64,000 bases of DNA from Aurantiacibacter aquimixticola. GTDB lineage: Bacteria; Pseudomonadota; Alphaproteobacteria; Sphingomonadales; Sphingomonadaceae. The translations under genes and the position numbers were made by a program. The DNA is taken from contig NZ_RAHX01000001.1 in NCBI RefSeq assembly GCF_003605475.1, positions 2,108,001 to 2,172,000 on the forward strand. The letters run 5' to 3'. Positions within the stretch are counted from its first letter, which is position 1. The number at the start of each line of letters is the position of its first letter. The notes beneath the pieces are model-generated. The model did not search any database and had not been told where the DNA came from. It was given only the letters and a program-made list of their open reading frames with translations. Shown piece after piece: positions 10,801-26,909 of the stretch.

Positions 10801-10827
10801 TTGGCACTCTCCGGGTGAGAGTGCCAG
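10801..10827 (-). promoter_or_regulatory. CIRCE element (HrcA operator) upstream of groES
   Basis: The perfect 9-9-9 arrangement of the CIRCE operator: on the plus strand TTGGCACTC, a nine-base spacer, then GAGTGCCAG. The consensus is TTAGCACTC-N9-GAGTGCTAA. It is the known binding site of the heat-shock repressor HrcA and sits 36 bases before the groES start. Confidence 0.95.
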
Positions 10828-10834
10828 CGGGCCG

Positions 10835-10863
10835 CAGATGGTGCCCGGTTCACGTGGAGTCAA
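10835..10863 (-). promoter_or_regulatory. Candidate groES promoter
   Basis: On the minus strand TTGACT (10863-10858) is followed after 17 bases by CATCTG (10840-10835). The -35 hexamer is good and the -10 weak. Its placement directly upstream of CIRCE would put the start of transcription at or within the operator, as in other CIRCE-controlled operons. The assignment to a sigma factor is not certain. Confidence 0.5.
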
Positions 10864-10936
10864 TGGGCTGGCGGCGGAAAAAGTTTCGCCCGATACGCCA
10901 GGGCGTGGGCTATGTGCGTTCGCGCCTTTCGTGCCG

Positions 10937-12328
10937 TCAGATTTCGCGCCGCGTCAGGCCGAGCGTCTCGCGCGCGTTCCAACGCTGGAGGAGCAGCGCG
11001 GCGGCTACGGTCAGGCCGGTGGCGAGGCCGATCCACACGCCCCTGCCGCCCATCGCGGTGCCAAGACCGAGGCCCGCGGCAAGCCCGAAGCCGGGCAGCC
11101 AATAGCTGAAGATCGCGATCCACATCGGCACGCGCGTATCGGTAAGGCCGCGCAGCGCTCCGGCCGCAACCGCCTGTATCCCGTCCGAGAGCTGGAACGC
11201 CGCAGCGATCAGCAGGAAGCCGGTCGCGGCTGCGACCAGTTGCGCATTCGCCGGATCGGCGGGATCGATATAGACCGACAGCAAAGCTTCGGGCGCAAGC
11301 ACCATCGCCAGCGCCGTCACCACCATGAAGCCGCTGCCCATCACGATGCTCGTCCAGCCCGCGCGGCCCATACCGAGCGGATCGCGCGCGCCGAAAAAAT
11401 AACCGACCCGGATAGTCGCCGCCTGGCCCACGCCGAAAGGCACCTGAAAAGCGAAGGCGGCAAGGTTGAGCGCGAGCGTGTGCGCGGCCAGCTCCAACCC
11501 GCCGACGCGGCCCATCAGGAAGGCTGCCGCGCCGAACACACCTGCTTCGGCGAGCACGGTAATCGCGATAGGCGTGCCGATGCGCAGGATGTCCATGAAG
11601 CGCGGCCAGTCGGCGCGCCAGAAGAAGCCCATGATGCGATAGCGGTGCAGGCGCGGATCGAGTCTGATTGCAGCGGCATACATGGCAAGGATCGCCAGCG
11701 AGGTGATCAGCGTCGCCACAGCCGCGCCGGGCAGGCCGAGTGCGGGCGCGCCGAGATTGCCGAAAATGAAAGCGTAATTCGCCAGCGCATTCACTCCGAT
11801 GCCGAGCGCGGTGATGAAGGTGGCGAAAAGCGGGCGACCCAATGTGGAGACGTAGTTGCGCAGCACGCCCGCCAGCACCATCGGCGCGGTCGACCAGAGC
11901 AGCACCTGCATGTAGCTGGCGGCGAGCGCGGCGATCTGCGGTTCCTGCCCGGTCAGCCGCATCAGCGGGCCGATGAGCGCACACAGCGCCATGCCGACGA
12001 TCGAGACGATCAGCGACAGCCACAGCGCCATGCGCATGGCGCGCCGCACCGGGCGCAGGGCAGGCCCGCGCGCGCCGATTTCTGCCGCCATGATCGGCGC
12101 GACCGCTCCGGTCAGCGCCTGCAGGCTCCAGACGATCAGCCCGAACAGCGCCACCGCCAGCGCCGATGCCGCAAGCTCGTCCGCACCCAGCCGCGCGATG
12201 AACATGACGTCGATCGCATAGGTCAGCATCTGCAACAGGTTGGCGAGCGCCAGCGGCCCGGCAATGCGGAAGGTTGCGCGCGTCTCGACCTTCCAGCCGG
12301 GCGTTTCGGGGTGGGCGACGGGCCGCAT
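10937..12328 (-). CDS. MATE family multidrug/cation antiporter
   Basis: A 463-residue membrane protein of the MATE (multidrug and toxic compound extrusion) family, with about twelve hydrophobic segments in two related halves. Recognisable parts are the N-terminal [20 protein letters not shown], the first-half [13 protein letters not shown], and the second-half [15 protein letters not shown]. These transporters export organic cations or drugs in exchange for Na+ or H+; the substrate cannot be read from sequence. It starts at the ATG before [15 protein letters not shown] and lies alone upstream of groES on the same strand, divergent from the PagL-like gene. Confidence 0.92.
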   Translation of the reverse strand: MRPVAHPETPGWKVETRATFRIAGPLALANLLQMLTYAIDVMFIARLGADELAASALAVALFGLIVWSLQALTGAVAPIMAAEIGARGPALRPVRRAMRMALWLSLIVSIVGMALCALIGPLMRLTGQEPQIAALAASYMQVLLWSTAPMVLAGVLRNYVSTLGRPLFATFITALGIGVNALANYAFIFGNLGAPALGLPGAAVATLITSLAILAMYAAAIRLDPRLHRYRIMGFFWRADWPRFMDILRIGTPIAITVLAEAGVFGAAAFLMGRVGGLELAAHTLALNLAAFAFQVPFGVGQAATIRVGYFFGARDPLGMGRAGWTSIVMGSGFMVVTALAMVLAPEALLSVYIDPADPANAQLVAAATGFLLIAAAFQLSDGIQAVAAGALRGLTDTRVPMWIAIFSYWLPGFGLAAGLGLGTAMGGRGVWIGLATGLTVAAALLLQRWNARETLGLTRREI

Positions 12329-12447
12329 GTCGTTTCGCTGCAGCGCGACTCGCGAAGGCCCGCACAGCCGGTCCGAATAGGCGCGATGGCGGTGTCGGGG
12401 AAGGGCAGTCAGCTTTTGGAAAGCGAGGCTGCGCTAGGAAATGCGCC

Positions 12448-12993
12448 ATGCACAAAACACGCGCCTTCGCCGCGGCCGCTGCCGCGCTCATCGCCCTGCC
12501 GGGTTCCGCCCAGGCCCAGGAAGTCTTCGGCGGGGTCTACGCCCACGCGGTCGACACGCCGTTCACGCTGGAGACGACCGAAGGCGGCACGGTCGATATC
12601 GCCGCGGGCATCCGCTTCGACGGGATCGAGGCTCTGAGCGCCATCGGCTCGCCCGAGCCCTATATCGTCGCGAATGTGAATACGTCGGGCTTCACGAGTT
12701 TTGCAGGCGTAGGCGTCGCATGGACCATCGGCGACGGCCCGGTCTATGTCCGCCCCGGTATCGGCCTTGTCGTGCATGACGGCCCCGAATTCCGCGTGAA
12801 CCCCGAAACCGGCTTTCGCACCGATCTGGGCAGCCGCGTCCTGTTCGAGCCAGAGATCGGCGTGGGCTACCGCCTGTCGGAGCGCGTCTCCGCCGAAGCG
12901 CACTGGATGCATATAAGCCAGGGCCAGATCTTCGACGGCGATCAGAACCCCGGCATCGACATGATCGGGGTGCGGGTGAATGTGGGGATTTAA
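12448..12993 (+). CDS. PagL-like acyloxyacyl hydrolase (lipid A deacylase family)
   Basis: A 181-residue outer-membrane protein with a signal peptide (MHKTRAFAAAAAALIALPGSAQAQ) and an eight-strand barrel-like pattern. The C-terminal segment SAEAHWMHISQGQ, followed by NPGIDMIGVRV, matches the PagL catalytic region, where His and Ser lie in an HxSN motif and a downstream acidic residue completes the site; here the motif is HISQ, so the Asn is replaced by Gln. PagL removes the 3-O acyl chain from lipid A. Sphingomonads mostly replace LPS with glycosphingolipid, so the substrate may be different. A tight ribosome site (TAGGAA) precedes the ATG. Confidence 0.78.
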   Translation: MHKTRAFAAAAAALIALPGSAQAQEVFGGVYAHAVDTPFTLETTEGGTVDIAAGIRFDGIEALSAIGSPEPYIVANVNTSGFTSFAGVGVAWTIGDGPVYVRPGIGLVVHDGPEFRVNPETGFRTDLGSRVLFEPEIGVGYRLSERVSAEAHWMHISQGQIFDGDQNPGIDMIGVRVNVGI

Positions 12994-13013
12994 CGGTTCG
13001 TCGATCCCAATTC

Positions 13014-13280
13014 CTACCACATCAGGACGCCGATAATCATTCCGATCTGGACCACGACAATAAGCTGAAGACACGTCGAGAACGGCTCTTTGCGGGTTTT
13101 ATGCCGGAACAGATGCCGGCCAAGAAACGCGCCTGGCGTCCCGCCGATCAGCGCCAGCCCCAGCAAATCCGATTCCGCAACGCGTCGACCGCCTTTGCGC
13201 GCGCGATCTTTGTCCTGCCAGAAGCGATACACCGTCCAGATATTCAGAAGCACGAGTGCTGGAAAAATCGACGTGGTCAT
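13014..13280 (-). CDS. DUF1294 small membrane protein
   Basis: An 88-residue membrane protein matching the DUF1294 family. The typical features are an N-terminal hydrophobic helix (IFPALVLLNIWTVYRFWQDK), the conserved DKDRARKGGRRVAESDLL segment, and GGTPGAFLGRHLFRHKTRK followed by a second hydrophobic helix. The function of the family is unknown. It converges on the PagL-like gene with only 20 bases between the stops. Confidence 0.85.
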   Translation of the reverse strand: MTTSIFPALVLLNIWTVYRFWQDKDRARKGGRRVAESDLLGLALIGGTPGAFLGRHLFRHKTRKEPFSTCLQLIVVVQIGMIIGVLMW

Positions 13281-13352
13281 GCAGTCGCCATTGCAGGCGA
13301 GTTCCTAAAGCTACGTTATGGCGGAAGGTTTGCAACTCATACCGCTGGAACA

Positions 13353-13386
13353 GAAAGGGCGCCACCATCGCTGGTGACGCCCCTTG
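13353..13386 (-). terminator. Terminator after rplL
   Basis: The plus-strand segment AAGGGCGCCACCA pairs, with one bulge and one mismatch, with TGGTGACGCCCCTT, and the minus strand continues TTTCTG. It lies about 37 bases after the rplL stop codon. Confidence 0.7.
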
Positions 13387-13422
13387 GTGATCCGGTTCCG
13401 GACCGAAGCGTAAGCTTGTGAC

Positions 13423-13797
13423 TTACTTCAGTTCGACGGTACCGCCGGCTGCTTCGATCTTGCCCTTGATCTCTTCGGCTTCCGCCTTGTTCACGCCTTC
13501 CTTGAGCGGCTTGGGCGCGCCTTCGACGAGGCCCTTGGCTTCGGTGAGGCCGAGACCGGTGATGGCACGGACTTCCTTGATGACCTGGATCTTCTTGCCA
13601 CCGTCGCCGGTGAGGATGACGTCGAATTCGTCCTTCTCTTCGGCAGCGGCTTCACCACCGCCACCGGCGGCGGCAGGTGCGGCGACGGCAGCAGCGGCGC
13701 TCACGCCCCACTCTTCTTCCAGCGCCTTGGCGAGTTCCGCCGCTTCCATGACGGTCAGCTTCGAAAGGTCTTCTACAAGCTTGGCAATATCAGCCAT
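13423..13797 (-). CDS. rplL: Ribosomal protein bL12 (L7/L12)
   Basis: A 124-residue L7/L12 stalk protein. It begins [24 protein letters not shown] (dimerisation domain), has the flexible Ala/Gly hinge [14 protein letters not shown], and ends with the factor-binding domain containing [20 protein letters not shown]. It binds L10 in multiple copies and recruits translation GTPases. It lies 75 bases downstream of rplJ on the same strand. Unusually, rpoB does not follow; it lies 3.6 kb away on the opposite strand. Confidence 0.99.
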   Translation of the reverse strand: MADIAKLVEDLSKLTVMEAAELAKALEEEWGVSAAAAVAAPAAAGGGGEAAAEEKDEFDVILTGDGGKKIQVIKEVRAITGLGLTEAKGLVEGAPKPLKEGVNKAEAEEIKGKIEAAGGTVELK

Positions 13798-13872
13798 GAT
13801 GTTTCACTCCAATTGGGTGGGGCGCAAAATCGGCCCCGCGTATGTTTCGTATCGTGTGCGAGAAAGCGTCTG

Positions 13873-14388
13873 TTACGCCGCGTCCTTGGCGCCATAGGCA
13901 CCGAAGACACGGGCAAGCTTGGCCGCCGGTTCGTTGACGACGCGGGCGATTTTCGTCGCCGGGGCGTTGACAAGACCAACGATCGTGCCGCGCAGTTCGT
14001 CGAGGCTGGGCATCGAAGCCAGAGACTTGATACCTGCTTCGTCGAGCACCTGCGTGCCCATCGATCCACCGACGATTTCCAGCTTGTCGTTCGACTTGGC
14101 GAATTCGACAGCAGCCTTGGCAGCCGCAACCGGGTCTTCGGACCAGGCGAGGCCGACGGGACCGGAGAGATATTCCTCGATACCCGTGTAATCGGTGTCT
14201 TTCAGGGCGAGCTTGGCGAGACGGTTCTTCGCAACCTTGTAGCTGGCGCCAGCATCACGCATCTTCCCGCGCAGATCGGTGGACTGATCCACCGTCAGGC
14301 CGAGATTGCGGGTGACAACCACCACGCCAACCTCGTTGAAGACCTTGTTCAGCTCGGCGACCGCTTCGGTTTTTTGCGAACGATCCAT
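13873..14388 (-). CDS. rplJ: Ribosomal protein uL10
   Basis: A 171-residue L10, which anchors the L7/L12 stalk to 23S rRNA. It begins MDRSQKTEAVAELNKVFNE, includes VVVVTRNLGLTVDQSTDLR and YKVAKNRLAKLA, and has a helical C-terminus (KLARVFGAYGAKDAA) that binds L12 dimers. AAGGAG precedes the ATG. L10 usually represses its own mRNA by binding the leader, which would fall in the region upstream (14389-14619). Confidence 0.99.
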   Translation of the reverse strand: MDRSQKTEAVAELNKVFNEVGVVVVTRNLGLTVDQSTDLRGKMRDAGASYKVAKNRLAKLALKDTDYTGIEEYLSGPVGLAWSEDPVAAAKAAVEFAKSNDKLEIVGGSMGTQVLDEAGIKSLASMPSLDELRGTIVGLVNAPATKIARVVNEPAAKLARVFGAYGAKDAA

Positions 14389-14619
14389 GCCGTACTCCTT
14401 CACTAATGGTCGCCCGCTTGGGACGGACGACCGGCTCAAATCGCCACGCCGCTCATGCGACATGGCAAAGGTCCGTTGATGGGGAAGGAGATGCGCCTGG
14501 AGCGCGAAGGACGGTTCCCGTTAAGGGGCCGCCTGAAACTCGTATCCCCGTCTAGGCTGGAAATTAAGAGCCGCAAATCCGGCTCACCAACTGTCTCGGA
14601 CGGATGACCGAAAAGCGAA
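14389..14619 (-). other. rplJ upstream leader region without a gene
   Basis: About 230 bases upstream of rplJ with no credible coding sequence. It holds a small hairpin at 14568-14585 (GAGCCG, six-base loop, CGGCTC, then TTAATTT on the minus strand). This is where an L10-binding autoregulatory leader would be expected, but I cannot fold it by eye with confidence. The gene-free stretch runs on to the terminator at 14620 and the small lipoprotein gene at 14694. Confidence 0.4.
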
Positions 14620-14644
14620 AGGCCCGCCGGTCAGTGGCGGGCCT
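14620..14644 (-). terminator. Terminator after small acidic lipoprotein gene
   Basis: A perfect nine-base stem (AGGCCCGCC and GGCGGGCCT) with a seven-base loop, followed on the minus strand by TTTCGCTTTT. It lies 50 bases after the lipoprotein stop. Confidence 0.85.
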
Positions 14645-14693
14645 CTACGGATTTGCAGGCCGGAGTCAAGACAACTCCGGTCAGCTTGTGCGA

Positions 14694-14939
14694 TCAGATT
14701 TCGTCGGCGGCTTCTTCGAGCTGCTCGGCTTCCTGCTCGGCAGCGGCTTCCATGTTGTCATTGCCCATTTCTTCGGCGAGTTCGGCTTCGGCTTCGGCAA
14801 CACCGGCTTCGGCGTCCATCACTTCGGCTTCCATCTCTGCGATGTCGTCGGCCTGCTCGCCGGCTTCTTCGGCCGGGCCATCACAGGCTGCGACCAGTGC
14901 GAGGGCGGGTGCGATGGCAATTGCGATAATCTTTTTCAT
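14694..14939 (-). CDS. Small acidic lipoprotein of unknown function
   Basis: An 81-residue protein with a lipoprotein signal (MKKIIAIAIAPALALVAAC, lipobox VAAC) and a mature part that is almost entirely Ala, Glu, Asp and Gln, such as EEAGEQADDIAEMEAEVMDA. It is strongly acidic and likely helical. GGGGAAG precedes the ATG. No family is recognised. Its position upstream of rplJ on the same strand, with its own terminator, suggests an independent unit. Confidence 0.7.
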   Translation of the reverse strand: MKKIIAIAIAPALALVAACDGPAEEAGEQADDIAEMEAEVMDAEAGVAEAEAELAEEMGNDNMEAAAEQEAEQLEEAADEI

Positions 14940-15023
14940 GTAACTTCCCCTTCATCGAATGGCGCGGAACTGCGCCCGTTCACATACCCAACGGTCTGTG
15001 ATGGCCACAGTTCCGCCACAATT

Positions 15024-15254
15024 TCAACTGCTCCTTTCATAGCCCAGCAGGTCGCCCGGCTGGCAGTCGAGCTCCCGGCAGATCGCCTCCAGGGTGGAGA
15101 AGCGGATCGCCTTGGCCTTGCCGGTCTTGAGGATGGACAGGTTGGCGAGGGTGAGGCCCACGCGCTCGGCCAGTTCGGTCAGCGTCATGCGGCGTTCGTG
15201 CAGCAAGTCGTCGAGTTTCACCACGATGTTGGTTCCTTCCGTTTCGTTGCCCAT
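15024..15254 (-). CDS. XRE/Cro family small transcriptional regulator (YozG type)
   Basis: A 76-residue helix-turn-helix protein. The segment ERRMTLTELAERVGLTLANL is the DNA-binding motif, followed by the conserved IRFSTLEAICRELDCQPGDL of the YozG-type regulators. The start ATG overlaps the stop of the DUF2975 gene (ATGA), so the two are translationally coupled. This DUF2975 plus XRE pair is widespread; the regulator probably controls its own operon through the AT-rich repeats near 15978-16040. The signal sensed is unknown. Confidence 0.9.
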   Translation of the reverse strand: MGNETEGTNIVVKLDDLLHERRMTLTELAERVGLTLANLSILKTGKAKAIRFSTLEAICRELDCQPGDLLGYERSS

Positions 15255-15799
15255 CACACGGTCCCTTCGAGATCTTCGCGCATGCGTGCACCGAGCTTGA
15301 ACACACGGGCGAGGATGAAGAGGACGATGACCATCAGGATGCCGGTCAGATCGATCCCGGCATCGATAGTGATGTCGTCGTGGCCAACCTCGTCGGCCCA
15401 TTTGGCGACCATCAGTCCGATGCCCATGATCGGCACCTGAATGAGCTGCACGGCGAGCAGTAGCCAGGCCATGACATTCAGCCGGTCCGCATTCTCCGGC
15501 GCGAAGGGATCGCCATGGCCCACGGTATCGATGATGCGGCGTAGCCTTCCGAAGAACACGAAGATGATGCCGACCGCGATCAGCGCGAGAGCGATTACGG
15601 CGAGGGCGGAGCCCAGCGGAAAGTCGCCCGCCTGCGGGCCAAGCTCTGTGGCGAGTTCGGCGGAAATGTCGTCCCGCCAGAAATACAGCACGGGCATGGC
15701 GATCAGCAGCGCGGCGGCTGCGAGGCCCGTTACGCCTTGCATGAAAATGGTGATGGCCTTTCCGGCCAGCAGCAGTGGATCGGTTCGCTTCTCGGTCAT
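15254..15799 (-). CDS. DUF2975 integral membrane protein
   Basis: A 181-residue protein with about four hydrophobic helices: residues 18-39, 63-83, a third around 110-130, and one near the C-terminus (GILMVIVLFILARVFKLG). It matches DUF2975, which is nearly always coupled to a small XRE regulator, as here. The segment IIDTVGHGDPFAPENADRL between helices is typical. It is thought to sense a membrane signal and relay it to the regulator, but this is inference from gene association. A 43-codon exported peptide gene precedes it. Confidence 0.88.
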   Translation of the reverse strand: MTEKRTDPLLLAGKAITIFMQGVTGLAAAALLIAMPVLYFWRDDISAELATELGPQAGDFPLGSALAVIALALIAVGIIFVFFGRLRRIIDTVGHGDPFAPENADRLNVMAWLLLAVQLIQVPIMGIGLMVAKWADEVGHDDITIDAGIDLTGILMVIVLFILARVFKLGARMREDLEGTV

Positions 15800-15822
15800 T
15801 GCGATATCTCCTCTCGATCGGG

Positions 15823-15954
15823 TCAGGCGAGGACCGGCGCGGACGCGACGGCGAGCTGTGGCTGGAGGGGCGTGGAGGTGACGGCGGCGAAGCTGGTGGC
15901 GGTGATCATCACGGCAGCGACGACGGCGAGCATTTGATTGGCGAAACGTGTCAT
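15823..15954 (-). CDS. 43-residue exported peptide upstream of the DUF2975/XRE pair
   Basis: A short reading frame of 44 codons including the stop, on the same strand as the DUF2975 and XRE genes and 23 bases upstream of the DUF2975 start. AGGAG lies eight bases before the ATG. The product begins MTRFANQMLAVVAAVMITAT and continues with Ala-, Val- and Pro-rich sequence ending VASAPVLA. It looks like a signal peptide or single membrane helix with a short tail. No family is recognised. The strong ribosome site and operon position make it a credible gene rather than chance. Confidence 0.65.
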   Translation of the reverse strand: MTRFANQMLAVVAAVMITATSFAAVTSTPLQPQLAVASAPVLA

Positions 15955-15977
15955 TTATCGATCTCCTTTATCTGACT

Positions 15978-16040
15978 TATTGAAAAACAATATGCCCGAG
16001 TCGCTTCATATTGTCAATCGATAATATCGAAAAACAATAT
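15978..16040 (-). promoter_or_regulatory. Paired TATYGAAAAACAATAT repeats, candidate XRE operators
   Basis: Two 16-base repeats differing at one base lie at 15978-15993 (TATTGAAAAACAATAT) and 16025-16040 (TATCGAAAAACAATAT), 47 bases apart. Each has inverted ends (ATTG...CAAT). Between them are ATTGTCAAT (16010-16018) and the perfect palindrome CGATAATATCG (16019-16029). The AT-rich block sits just upstream of the 43-codon peptide gene, a likely promoter and autoregulatory site for the XRE protein. Confidence 0.6.
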
Positions 16041-16110
16041 GGCGCAGTTTCTGCGCGAAACCGTGCCCGCAATTTGGTCACCGGCGCGCGAGCGGCTAAG
16101 CGGCGGCGCG

Positions 16111-17155
16111 ATGGGCGGGACGACGGCTTTCAGGGGGGATATTCAAGGACTGCGCGCGCTGGCTGTGCTGTCCGTCGGAGGGTTGGCGCTTGCCTTCTTG
16201 CTGGCATGGCTGTCCTACCGTGTCATCGAGCGACGGCTGCTCTGAAATGACGGCCCCGGGCGCTAGTTCGTCTGGGGCGCGGCGATGATGGCGGTGGCCA
16301 TTGTGGCGGCCCTGGCGACCGTCGCGGCGCGCGGTCTTTCGCAGCGTTTTACGCAGACGCAGCTTTCGCTGCTCGCCGCCACGAAAGATTTCAACCTTCG
16401 CCGGGACGCGTGCCATAGCGGCGCGACCGATCCCATTCCCTACGCGCGCACCTGCACCATCGGTGCGGAAGGTCAGACGGCGGCCATTGCCGTGTGGGGT
16501 GACAGTTTCGGGGCGGAGCTGGCGCTGCCGCTGGGCGAGATGGCGGCCGAACGCGGCGGTGCGGTGCGGCAGATAACGGCATCGGCCTGTCCGCCAACCT
16601 TGGGGCGCAGCGTCGACGTGCGCCCCTATTGCCGCAACTACAATATGCGCATGGCCGAAGCGTTGGCTAATGACGGCACTGTGCGAACCGTGGTGATGGT
16701 CGCGAATTATCATGGCTATGGCGACGCTGCGCGACCCATCATCCGGCAGGGCTTTGGCGAAAGCGTCCGGGGCCATGCGGACGGCAGGCAAGTGGGTGGT
16801 GATCGTCGAGCCTATTCCGAACTTTCCCCTTCTCGGTGCCGCATCACCCTATGCTCGAAAGGCGCCTGGCAGGGGAGCCTGCCAGCGTCGTGGTGCCGCG
16901 CCGCGAATTCGAAGCGGACACCGCGGATATTACCCGCGCCCTGAGACAGCTTGCGCAGGAAACGGGCGCGCAAACCATCGACGCATCGACGCATCGGCGC
17001 CCCTTTGCAGCGAAGGTGGCTGCCGGTCGCGTGCCCCCGATGGCACGGTGCTCTATTTCGATGAAAAGCACCTCAGCGTGGGTGGTGCGCGCTACCTGCT
17101 GGGCGGATCGCAAGGCAATATCGCGGAATGGCTCGCGGCGCCCGATCGTCCTTGA
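16111..17155 (+). pseudogene. Decayed OafA-type acyltransferase with SGNH domain
   Basis: Remains of a membrane O-acyltransferase (acyltransferase 3 family) with a C-terminal SGNH hydrolase domain. The start reads FRGDIQGLRALAVLSV, the family's N-terminal motif, but jumps directly to LAWLSYRVIERRLL, the end of the membrane domain, so roughly 300 residues are deleted. Two in-frame stops follow (TGA at 16243, TAG at 16264). The SGNH part continues (AVWGDSFGAELALPLGE, block I with the Ser) but needs at least three frame changes between about 16770 and 17030 to reach its end, where DEKHLSVGGARYLL supplies the catalytic Asp/His block. Intact homologues acetylate LPS or peptidoglycan sugars. Confidence 0.85.
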
Positions 17156-17299
17156 CTCCGAGGGGTGCGAATCCTACATCGCGCCCATCGCCGGAAAGCT
17201 TCGAGCAAGGTGGGCCTGACGCGGGGGCCTGTCCAGGAACGGAAGATCCGGCATCTGCGCGAGACACGATTGACCAAGGCTGCGAAGGCGGTGCCGATA

Positions 17300-17326
17300 G
17301 AGGCGCGCCTGTCCGCGGCCTCTTTT
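17300..17326 (+). terminator. Possible hairpin/terminator upstream of rpoB
   Basis: GAGGC-GCG pairs with CGC-G-GCCTC (one bulged G), followed by TTTT. It lies within the 258-base gap between the decayed acyltransferase and rpoB. It could end transcription from the pseudogene or act as an attenuator for rpoBC. The stem is short, so the call is weak. I see no coding sequence in this gap. Confidence 0.35.
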
Positions 17327-17413
17327 GCGTTTCGCCGCCACCGCTCCTGACATATCCCCGGCGCACGGCGAAGATCCGTGTGCCAAACGCGAAGAAGAGG
17401 CCACGGCACCATT

Positions 17414-21601
<4,188 letters not shown>

Positions 21602-21604
21602 GAA

Positions 21605-21828
21605 GTGTTTCCGAAGATCGAGAATCGCATGGAATGGCTATCTGTTTTCGCAGCTCTTTGCTGCGTGGCCATTCTTGCGATTCAGAAGTGGAACCCACAG
21701 AACATCTTCGATCAAGCCATTTCCATGGTTTTGGCGCTCTTATCGCTAGCAGTCGCAGCCAATTTAGCTCGTAATTTCGCAGCGCTCCGCCAGACAAAAG
21801 ATAACCCCCCGACCGAGGGATCAGAAAA

Positions 21829-21832
<4 letters not shown>
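21605..21832 (+). CDS. Small membrane protein inserted between rpoB and rpoC
   Basis: A 75-residue reading frame filling the gap between rpoB and rpoC. It starts GTG with GGAG six bases upstream; an ATG eight codons further in is the alternative. The product has two hydrophobic segments, residues 11-28 ([18 protein letters not shown]) and about 36-55 ([16 protein letters not shown]), then a polar tail. Its stop overlaps the rpoC ATG (ATGA), implying translational coupling. By my count its G+C is about 50%, well below the flanking rpo genes. No family is recognised. It begins three bases after the rpoB stop, so it must ride on the rpoBC transcript. Confidence 0.7.
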
Positions 21833-26268
<4,436 letters not shown>

Positions 26269-26296
26269 GCCGGCCTTTCATTGCCAAAGATAACGA

Positions 26297-26327
26297 GCCC
26301 CGGTGGAGCGATCCACCGGGGCTTTTT
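26297..26327 (+). terminator. Strong rho-independent terminator of rpoC
   Basis: A perfect eleven-base stem (GCCCCGGTGGA and TCCACCGGGGC) with a four-base loop, followed by TTTTT. It lies 28 bases after the rpoC stop. Confidence 0.95.
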
Positions 26328-26376
26328 CTTTGCGCGAGCGCCAAGATAGCGAGCGCGCCTCGGTTTGTTCACGCTA

Positions 26377-26439
26377 TTGCAAATCATTCGCATTGCAATG
26401 CCTGTGCGAATGGGTAGTTTCGTTGCGAATCGTTCGCAA
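26377..26439 (+). promoter_or_regulatory. Two Fur-box-like 7-1-7 inverted repeats upstream of 26456
   Basis: Two copies of TTGCRAATCRTTCGCA: the first at 26377-26392 (TTGCAAATCATTCGCA) and the second at 26423-26438 (TTGCGAATCGTTCGCA). Each is a 7-1-7 inverted repeat (TGCRAAT-C-RTTCGCA), the geometry of Fur operators, and the second extends to TTGCGAATCGTTCGCAA, a perfect palindrome around three central bases. They are 46 bases apart, directly before the next gene. The resemblance to a Fur box is by architecture and AT-flank bases, not a scored match. Confidence 0.55.
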
Positions 26440-26455
26440 ATAACGGAACCAAGCT

Positions 26456-26908
26456 ATGCAGCCAGATCGCCGGACACCGCCCACGACAAAAGCCTCGCGC
26501 AACCATGCCGCTACTCTGATTCGCGATCTCAATCGCGTCCCGGAGCTGCCCTATCGCTCTCAGCGCGCGATGCAGACGGTGCTCGGCATCCGCTGGCTGG
26601 CTCTGTGCTCGCGCCGCCGTCACGATCCGATCGTGGAGCTGACCCGCCGTCTCGGCTCGATCACCGCGGCCAAGGCGTTTATCGATTTCGCCGATCTGGC
26701 GGGGAGATGCTGGCCAGAGAACATTACGGTGCTGCGCCCGTGCTGCTCCGTGCTCAGCCCGGACGAGACCGTGTTCGTCGACATGATCGAGGCTGCACGC
26801 ATGGGTGACCGCGCCGCCTTTTCGTCAGCACTCGATGGCTTCATCCGCGCGGACCGGCATGACCGGCTCTACGCCGCAGCCGTCGCCGCAATCGCGCTGA
26901 TGGACTAG
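26456..26908 (+). CDS. Conserved hypothetical protein (possibly DUF6628)
   Basis: A 150-residue soluble protein beginning MQPDRRTPPTTKASRNHAAT. The central part contains GIRWLALCSRRRHDPIVELT and RPCCSVLSPDETVFVDMIEA, with three Cys including an adjacent pair. I do not recognise a characterised family; it may belong to DUF6628, which I recall only from memory. No signal peptide or membrane helix. Two Fur-box-like inverted repeats lie within 80 bases upstream, hinting at iron-dependent expression. It ends next to the convergent alginate lyase gene. Confidence 0.75.
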   Translation: MQPDRRTPPTTKASRNHAATLIRDLNRVPELPYRSQRAMQTVLGIRWLALCSRRRHDPIVELTRRLGSITAAKAFIDFADLAGRCWPENITVLRPCCSVLSPDETVFVDMIEAARMGDRAAFSSALDGFIRADRHDRLYAAAVAAIALMD

Positions 26909-26909
26909 C

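Noticed and set aside
14389-14693. Small gene in the stretch upstream of rplJ
   Set aside because: No frame with a ribosome site and coding-like composition was found; it fits a leader and terminator region better.
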